NCBI GenBank assembly: GCA_003457135.1
Contig: DMSQ01000001.1
Location: forward strand, 49,458 to 62,250
Length of the DNA: 12,793 nucleotides
DNA from: Prolixibacteraceae bacterium
Lineage (GTDB): Bacteria > Bacteroidota > Bacteroidia > Bacteroidales > Prolixibacteraceae
Direction: 5' to 3'
Shown here: one piece after another, positions 7,610 through 12,793 of the stretch
Layout of the letters: each line of letters opens with the position of its first letter
How positions within the stretch are numbered: the first letter of the stretch is position 1
Program-made: the position numbers and the translations under genes
Notes under the pieces: generated by a model
The model's database searches: none
What the model saw: only the letters and a program-made list of their open reading frames with translations
Told to the model about the DNA's origin: nothing

Positions 7610-9802
7610 ATGAATCAAAAGCACCTATTACTCATCACTATTTTTGTTTGGCTTGCAATGACAGCAGTGGCGCAAGACCTGAAAGACTGGTTTGTTTTCA
7701 GTCCTGAAAACCAGCCAACTGATGCAATAACCGATATGGCCGACTGGCTCGATAAACCCGCCGGAAAGCATGGCTTTGTGCTGATGAAGGATGACCAATT
7801 GGAGTTTGAAGACGGCACTCCAATCAAATTCTGGGGAACCAACGTTTGCAGTAATCAGCCCTTTATGAAACCCGAAGAAGCGGTAAAATGGGGCAACTTC
7901 CTGTCTCGCTTTGGCTTTAATGGAGTGCGCTTTCACAAATTTACCTGGGATGCAACCGACGGAATCCATTCGACAGTGATTTCCGGTGACAGATGGAAGA
8001 ACTTCGATTTTCTGTGCAACGAACTGCGCAATAAGGGGATTTATTACGGTTGGTCTCACATTTACGGACACAAAGTGATGAAGGCCGACAGCAACCGGAT
8101 TATGGCTTACAGCGAACTGGCCGCTACCAAATTCCCGTGGTCTCACCTAAACGGGACCACTTCGGCGCTGGTTAATTTTGCCGAAGACCTTCAGGCGCTC
8201 AACATCGAACTTACAGTGAACATGCTCAACCATGTCAACCCGCTCACCGGTTTGAAATATGCCAGCGATCCGGCATTGAGCTTTATTGAATTTCAGAACG
8301 AAGACAATATTTTCTGGTCGGCAATCGAAAAAACACTGGAACAAACGCCCACCTACAAGGCTATGCTTTCCCGTAAGTTCAGTCAGTGGCTGAAAGCCAA
8401 ATACGGAACCGACGAACAACTCAAAAAAGCATGGAACAACGAAGGTTTGCTTTCAGTTGAAAGTATAGCTGCAGAGAACGTATATCCGCAGCCCAATCAT
8501 GGCTTGTTTAGTTGGGAATATGGTCAGGCATTGAAAGAAAAACGCCCGGTAAAACAGCACATTCTCGACAAAGCCAATTTTCTGTACGATGAGCAAATGA
8601 AATTCTATAAAAAGTTTGAAAAGGCCATTCGTGAAACCGGTTACAAAGGTCCGCTGGTTGGTAGCTGCTGGCAGGCTGGAACCGGTTTGGCACATCTCCT
8701 CAACCTTCATGCCGATGCCGAAGTAGGTATGATTGACCGTCACAATTATTTTGGCGGTGGAAACGGTCACAGTCTGGCCCCTGGAAAGTTTGACAATACG
8801 CCGATGGTTTCCAAAATTGGTTCGGGATTGTTTAGCTCCGGACTTCAACAGTTGAGTAACCGTCCGTTTGCATTTTCGGAGTGGATGAGCCTGATTCCCA
8901 ACGAATGGACGGCCGAAAGTTCACCAATCATTGCCACTTACGGAATGGGGCTTCAAGGGTGGGATGCCTCGTACGTATTTGCCACCGATATTCCCCGTTA
9001 CCAGCCTGCCATTCACTCCGGAAGGGGCGGCGGAATTTACAATGCGACTTCACCCACGCAAATGGCTTTGTACCCGGCACTGGCCCGGATGATTTATCGT
9101 GGTGATGTGAAAGAAGGCGAAACGGTGATTCACCGAAAAGTTGATTTGGCTTCAGTATTGAAAGGGGCAACTCCTTTGAATGAAACGGTGAAGCAGGATT
9201 TTGACCGGAAAGTGATGGAAGGTACTTTTCCACTTCAATTGATGGCTGCCGGAAAAGTGGCGCTAAGTTATACTGATGAAAACAAAACCGAATTCCTGAA
9301 AAATTTTGAATCGCTTTGGAAAGATTCGGTGATGAGTTCCACCACCGGACAACTGAATTGGAGCGAAAAAGGAAAAGGTTATTTCACCATTAATACTGCA
9401 GGGACCAAAGGATTTGTTGGTTTTTCAAACAGAGAACCGCTGCAATTGGGCGAACTTACCCTAAAAACCGATAATGAATTTGCTGTGGTTCTGGTCACCA
9501 GTCTGGAAAAAGAGAAAGGAATTGCCAATACAAACAGGATTCTGGTTACCACCATTGCACGGGCGCAAAATACGGGGATGAAATTCAGCGACGACCGTAC
9601 CGAATTGCTTGTACGCGGCAATGCCCCGGTGCTGCTTGAACCTGTTAAACTTTCAATGAAGTTTAATCGAAAAACGCAACCCAAAATCACCGTGCTCGAC
9701 CATTCAGGAAAGAAAACCGATCGGGTACTTTCTGCTGAAAAGGGCTGGATCAACCTGGATGGCGCCAAAACAAAAACGATTTATTATTTAATTGAATACT
9801 AA
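7610..9802 (+). CDS. secreted clan GH-A-like glycoside hydrolase, family unassigned
   Basis: A 730-residue exported protein with a clean signal peptide (hydrophobic residues 6-18, probable cleavage after TAVA near residue 21). The mature part looks like a TIM-barrel hydrolase of clan GH-A. Early strands carry GTPIKFWGTNVCSNQPF and FGFNGVRFHKFTWDA, a strand-4 motif EFQNEDN gives the expected Asn-Glu pair with E231 as likely acid/base, and FSEWMS gives E424 as likely nucleophile; the 193-residue separation is long but possible with an insertion. The MIDRHNYFGGG segment between them resembles the strand-6 His/Tyr loop of the clan. Residues from about 590 onward form a predicted beta-sandwich tail. 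Two catalytic glutamates in these contexts predict retaining hydrolysis, usually of beta-linkages. I cannot assign a CAZy family or substrate by eye. It sits 19 bp after the rhamnosidase-like gene and 10 bp before the GH97 gene, so it is almost certainly part of the same operon and substrate pathway. Confidence 0.85.
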   Translation: MNQKHLLLITIFVWLAMTAVAQDLKDWFVFSPENQPTDAITDMADWLDKPAGKHGFVLMKDDQLEFEDGTPIKFWGTNVCSNQPFMKPEEAVKWGNFLSRFGFNGVRFHKFTWDATDGIHSTVISGDRWKNFDFLCNELRNKGIYYGWSHIYGHKVMKADSNRIMAYSELAATKFPWSHLNGTTSALVNFAEDLQALNIELTVNMLNHVNPLTGLKYASDPALSFIEFQNEDNIFWSAIEKTLEQTPTYKAMLSRKFSQWLKAKYGTDEQLKKAWNNEGLLSVESIAAENVYPQPNHGLFSWEYGQALKEKRPVKQHILDKANFLYDEQMKFYKKFEKAIRETGYKGPLVGSCWQAGTGLAHLLNLHADAEVGMIDRHNYFGGGNGHSLAPGKFDNTPMVSKIGSGLFSSGLQQLSNRPFAFSEWMSLIPNEWTAESSPIIATYGMGLQGWDASYVFATDIPRYQPAIHSGRGGGIYNATSPTQMALYPALARMIYRGDVKEGETVIHRKVDLASVLKGATPLNETVKQDFDRKVMEGTFPLQLMAAGKVALSYTDENKTEFLKNFESLWKDSVMSSTTGQLNWSEKGKGYFTINTAGTKGFVGFSNREPLQLGELTLKTDNEFAVVLVTSLEKEKGIANTNRILVTTIARAQNTGMKFSDDRTELLVRGNAPVLLEPVKLSMKFNRKTQPKITVLDHSGKKTDRVLSAEKGWINLDGAKTKTIYYLIEY

Positions 9803-9812
9803 ACTTTAGATT

Positions 9813-11777
9813 ATGAAAAAAACAACCCTTAAAAACCTGTTCCTGTTTACTGTAGCGGGACTTTTTGCCTCGTGCCAACCTTCCGAAAAAGTCTGGGAAC
9901 TGAATTCCCCGGAAAATAACCTGCGCATCACCGTTGCGGAAACCGAAAACCCCGAGTACTCGGGGCTCATTTACAAAGTTGACCGTATGAAAGATGGTCA
10001 GGCCATCGCTGTGATTGAAAATTCCCCGCTTGGCATTGACCGAAAAGATCAGCAATTCAGTTCAGGCCTGAAATTCGTTTCGAAAGGTGAAGTGAAGACC
10101 ATTGACGAAACCTACAACATGCTCATTGGTCGCCAGACCGAGTGCCGCAACCACGCCAGAGAACTGGAGCTGACCTTTAAAAATCAGCAGGGCTCACTGA
10201 TTCAGTTGGTTATGAGGGCTTACAACGACGGGGTGGCATTCCGTTATGTATTCCCCGAAAAATCCGACAGCACATTCACCATTGTGCGCGAACTGACCGG
10301 GTTCAAGGTTCCTGAAACAGGAAAAGCATGGATTCAGCGTTACGATGTGCCATCGAAATGGACCCCTGCTTACGAAAAATTTTATGAAGACGGAATGTCA
10401 ATCGGAACAGCCTCGCCAAATGCCGAAGGATGGGCTTTTCCCGCTTTGTTTAACTCGAACAACAATTGGGTATTGATTACAGAAGCTAATCTCACTCCCA
10501 ATTATTGCGGAATCCGTATGGACCAAAATGCCCCGAATGGCTTGTACCGTGTGCGTTTTCCTGAAACCAAAGATGCCGAAGGATTTGGCGCTGTTGAACC
10601 AGTTTCTTCAACTCCGTGGGTGATGCCCTGGAGGGTTATTGCGGTGGGTGAAACGCTGGCTACTATTTTCGAAACAAACCTGATCAACAATTTGGCTGAC
10701 CCTGCCATCGCTGGTGATTTTTCGTGGGTGAAGCCCGGCCGTGCTTCATGGAGCTGGATATCGGAGAACGATAGTCCAAAGAAATTTCAGGCTTTGAAGA
10801 ATTTCGTTGACCTGGCTGCCGAAATGAATTGGGAATACTCGCTGGTTGACGCCAACTGGGACCTGATGACCGGCGGAAACATTGAACAACTCGTTCAGTA
10901 TGCCAATTCGAAAGGAGTTGGTATTTTGATGTGGTACAATTCGGGCGGTCCGCAAAATGTGGTAACCGAACGTCCGCGCGACATCATGTTCGATCCGCAA
11001 TTGCGTAAAGCCGAGTTTAAAAAACTGAAAGAATGGGGAGTGAAGGGAGTTAAAATTGATTTCTGGCACAGCGATAAACAAAACCTGATTGCACTTTACC
11101 ACGACGTAATGAAAGATGCCGCCGACAACCAGATACTGGTGAATTTTCATGGTTGCACCATCCCACGCGGCTGGTCGAGGACGTATCCGAACCTGATAGG
11201 ACTTGAATCGGTAAAAGGTGAAGAATGCTACCTTTTTGACGAGCCTTATACCGAAGCAGCGCCCATACAGAATACCATCCTGCCGTTCACCCGCAATGTG
11301 ATTGGCCCAATGGATTATACGCCGGTTGGCTTCTGCGACCTTAAATATCCGCATATTACCACCAATGCACACGAACTGGCCTTATCGCTGGTGTTCAATG
11401 TTGGAATCCTACATTTTGCCGACAATGTGAAGACCTATCGCGCTCAACCCGATTTTATTAAAGAGTTCCTGAAAACCGTTCCGGTAGTATTCGACGAAAC
11501 GCATCTCATTTCAGGAGAACCCGGAAAATCTATTTTAATGGCCAGCCGGAAAGGGAATAACTGGTACATTGCCGGAATCAACGGTGAAAAATCGGTAAAA
11601 GAAATTTCGGTTGAGTTGCCATTTATTTCATCAGGCGAATTTGAACTTAGCCTGATTTCTGACGGCGAAAACTCACGGACTTTTGCCTATGAACTGAAAA
11701 CCTTTAAAGCCAGAGAAAGTATTCAGGTTAAAATGCTCGAAACCGGAGGTTTTGTTGCGGTATTAAAAGCAAAATAA
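9813..11777 (+). CDS. GH97 family glycoside hydrolase, lipoprotein, probably retaining type
   Basis: A 654-residue protein whose N-terminus carries a lipoprotein signal (lipobox FASC, acylated C21), placing it on a membrane, probably periplasm- or surface-facing. The domain order is that of GH97: an N-terminal beta-super-sandwich (about 28-300), a TIM barrel (about 305-575, from the WSWISEND and VDANWD segments onward) and a C-terminal beta domain. D416 in GVKIDFWHSD occupies the place of the catalytic Asp of retaining members; inverting SusB-type alpha-glucosidases lack this Asp. The likely acid/base is a glutamate in the LESVKGEE stretch (464-471). Known activities in the family are alpha-glucosidase (inverting branch), and alpha-galactosidase and beta-L-arabinopyranosidase (retaining branch). 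The retaining signature points to the latter pair, but substrate cannot be fixed from sequence alone. The gene follows its neighbour by 10 bp and ends in two consecutive in-frame TAA stops, directly followed by the URO-D relic. Confidence 0.93.
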   Translation: MKKTTLKNLFLFTVAGLFASCQPSEKVWELNSPENNLRITVAETENPEYSGLIYKVDRMKDGQAIAVIENSPLGIDRKDQQFSSGLKFVSKGEVKTIDETYNMLIGRQTECRNHARELELTFKNQQGSLIQLVMRAYNDGVAFRYVFPEKSDSTFTIVRELTGFKVPETGKAWIQRYDVPSKWTPAYEKFYEDGMSIGTASPNAEGWAFPALFNSNNNWVLITEANLTPNYCGIRMDQNAPNGLYRVRFPETKDAEGFGAVEPVSSTPWVMPWRVIAVGETLATIFETNLINNLADPAIAGDFSWVKPGRASWSWISENDSPKKFQALKNFVDLAAEMNWEYSLVDANWDLMTGGNIEQLVQYANSKGVGILMWYNSGGPQNVVTERPRDIMFDPQLRKAEFKKLKEWGVKGVKIDFWHSDKQNLIALYHDVMKDAADNQILVNFHGCTIPRGWSRTYPNLIGLESVKGEECYLFDEPYTEAAPIQNTILPFTRNVIGPMDYTPVGFCDLKYPHITTNAHELALSLVFNVGILHFADNVKTYRAQPDFIKEFLKTVPVVFDETHLISGEPGKSILMASRKGNNWYIAGINGEKSVKEISVELPFISSGEFELSLISDGENSRTFAYELKTFKARESIQVKMLETGGFVAVLKAK

Positions 11778-11780
11778 TAA

Positions 11781-11900
11781 ATCTTTGGAAAATACAACAG
11801 CTATCTCTGTGCTCCGGCGCATAACATCCAACCCGACACACCAGTGAAAAATGTATTTGTTTTTTTCGAGGCGGGAAAGAAATTGGGTATTGAAAAATAA
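11781..11900 (+). pseudogene. relic of a URO-D family (uroporphyrinogen-decarboxylase-like) gene, C-terminal end only
   Basis: Directly after the tandem stops of the GH97 gene, and in the same frame, 39 sense codons run to a TAA at 11898. They contain YLCAPAHNIQPDTPVKNV followed by an amphipathic end, FVFFEAGKKLG. This matches from memory the C-terminal signature of URO-D-fold proteins of the MtaA/CmuA type (pattern: hydrophobic-x-P-x-HNIQ-D-P-x-EN, then a terminal helix with a KxG-like end). There is no start codon, and no upstream body of the roughly 350-residue protein; its place is taken by the GH97 gene. The reading frame has no internal stop, so the truncation may be recent. Members of this superfamily occur in some glycan loci, where their role is unclear. 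It is probably non-functional, though transcribed within the operon. Confidence 0.7.
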
Positions 11901-11916
11901 TAAAAGTAACCTTGAT

Positions 11917-12793
11917 ATGAAAGCTTCTAATCTTTACATCTTAGTAATTGTATTGCTAGTTGCCTGCCAACCCAAATCCTCACCCGATGTCCTGATTTCC
12001 ATCAATCCTGATCAAATCATCAACACCATGCAGGGCGGTTTTGGCGCTTCGATGCACGCCATTGAAGACTCGCTGCCGGTTTCGACTGATGGCGGCAAGT
12101 ACCGAAGCTGGGGTGGAAGTGTCTGGGGCGGAAACCCTCAGGCTGAAGATTCAGTCCGCTGGAATGCCATTTTTAAACATGCCGACTGGCTGGGTCTCGA
12201 CTGGTGCCGGGTGGAAATTGATCACGGCATGTACGAACCCGAAAAAGGCAAATTCACTTTCGACAACCGCGAAATGCGCATTCTATACCGCTACCTCGAC
12301 TATTGCCAAAGCCGCCAGGTGGATGTGTATTTCACCGAGATGTGGCCCGATGCAAAATGGCTCGTTCATAAAAATTTCCTTGGCGATGCCGTTTCCGAAC
12401 TGCGCAGCGCACCCAACGATTTCGCTGCCTGGGCCAAAGGATATGCCCAATTGCTGAATTATCTCGTTAACGATCGTGGATATACCTGCATCAAATGGGT
12501 TTCGGTAAACAACGAACCGCACGAAGACTGGAGCTGGTGGAAAGCTGCCGATGGCACACCACAAGACATTCTGGTTGGGTTGCAAGCCATGAAAACTGAA
12601 ATGGATACCATGAATTTACCCTGCAAACTGGTGGCTACCGATGCCCCTTTCAAATATGAAATCAAAGACGAGGCCAAATATCTACCCTACATCGGGGCGC
12701 TGGCATTTCACGATTATGGCAGCGTGTTCGACTGGTGGACTAACAAACCCTACATGCAGCAAACCGAAACTGCCCTGTTGAAATGGAAGGAAT
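11917..12793 (+). CDS. lipoprotein, clan GH-A-like glycoside hydrolase, 5' part
   Basis: The ATG at 11917 starts a frame that stays open to the end of the window: 292 complete codons, with the 3' end missing. The N-terminus is a lipoprotein signal, with hydrophobic residues 6-16 and a lipobox LVAC giving acylated C17. The catalytic domain begins with a GGFGASMHAI segment, reminiscent of the first strand of GH30/GH5-type barrels. It continues with WCRVEIDHGMYEPEKG and YFTEMWPDAKW, and reaches VSVNNEPHEDW, the strand-4 Asn-Glu signature of clan GH-A, with E200 as likely acid/base. LAFHDYGS near the end fits a strand-6 active-site loop. The nucleophile glutamate would lie beyond the window. Family (GH30-like, GH5-like or other) and substrate cannot be decided. 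It is separated from the GH97 gene by 139 bp occupied mostly by the URO-D relic, on the same strand, so operon membership is likely. Confidence 0.85.
   Translation, partial: MKASNLYILVIVLLVACQPKSSPDVLISINPDQIINTMQGGFGASMHAIEDSLPVSTDGGKYRSWGGSVWGGNPQAEDSVRWNAIFKHADWLGLDWCRVEIDHGMYEPEKGKFTFDNREMRILYRYLDYCQSRQVDVYFTEMWPDAKWLVHKNFLGDAVSELRSAPNDFAAWAKGYAQLLNYLVNDRGYTCIKWVSVNNEPHEDWSWWKAADGTPQDILVGLQAMKTEMDTMNLPCKLVATDAPFKYEIKDEAKYLPYIGALAFHDYGSVFDWWTNKPYMQQTETALLKWKE

Noticed and set aside
7628..8146. 172-aa minus-strand open frame opposite the GH-A gene
   Set aside because: Antisense shadow of the signal peptide and barrel start of the plus-strand gene; no recognisable domain.
10746..11372. 208-aa minus-strand open frame opposite the GH97 gene
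   Set aside because: It lies fully inside a well-supported gene with catalytic motifs; its composition is typical of an antisense shadow and no motif is recognised.
11778..11916. Interpreting the gap before the last gene as a plain promoter region
   Set aside because: No TAnnTTTG box was found, and most of the gap is an open frame resembling a URO-D C-terminus, so a gene relic explains it better.
12041..12457. 138-aa plus-strand open frame
   Set aside because: It is out of frame within the GH-A lipoprotein gene, which starts at 11917 and remains open to the end of the window with a lipobox and clan GH-A motifs.

Overview
The window reads as part of a carbohydrate-utilisation locus (PUL-like) from a member of the Bacteroidota. 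The grounds are gene content (GH97, a Sde182/DUF1593-type protein, a GH78 rhamnosidase-like protein, an AAA_14/DUF4143 ATPase), lipoprotein and Sec signal peptides on most glycan-active proteins, A-rich leaders mostly without clear Shine-Dalgarno sequences, and a TAnnTTTG-type promoter box ahead of the ATPase gene. No SusC/SusD pair, transporter, sugar kinase or regulator lies in the window, so the locus is cut at both ends.

Region 1 (1-3594, + strand) is a tight three-gene run with gaps of 6 and 15 bp. It holds the 3' part of a DUF1593/Sde182-like secreted protein, a secreted 560-aa protein that looks like an alpha/alpha-toroid enzyme of no family I can name, and rhaD, the cytoplasmic rhamnulose-1-phosphate aldolase. 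Region 2 (3598-5000, - strand) is a single AAA_14/DUF4143 ATPase gene. It converges on rhaD with only 3 bp between the stop codons. It is preceded by a promoter box and three tandem copies, at 32-33 bp spacing, of a palindromic element with the core TTTTATCAGGATAAAA.

Region 3 (5125-12793, + strand) is a second tight run: a GH78-like rhamnosidase, a secreted clan GH-A-like hydrolase, a GH97 lipoprotein and the start of a second clan GH-A-like lipoprotein hydrolase. Between the last two lies a 39-codon fragment that reads as the C-terminal end of a uroporphyrinogen-decarboxylase (URO-D) family protein. It starts directly after the GH97 stop codons and has no gene body in front of it.

Working model (inference): the exported enzymes trim a rhamnose-containing glycan that also carries alpha-galactosyl-type (or arabinopyranosyl) units. 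Released rhamnose is taken up and, after isomerisation and phosphorylation by enzymes encoded elsewhere, cleaved by RhaD to DHAP and L-lactaldehyde. The ATPase cassette has no evident part in this and looks like an accessory insertion. The most unusual signals are the palindromic repeat array, the URO-D relic, the altered catalytic-acid motif of the GH78-like protein, and three enzymes (560-aa toroid, 730-aa GH-A, terminal GH-A) not assignable to a family by eye.
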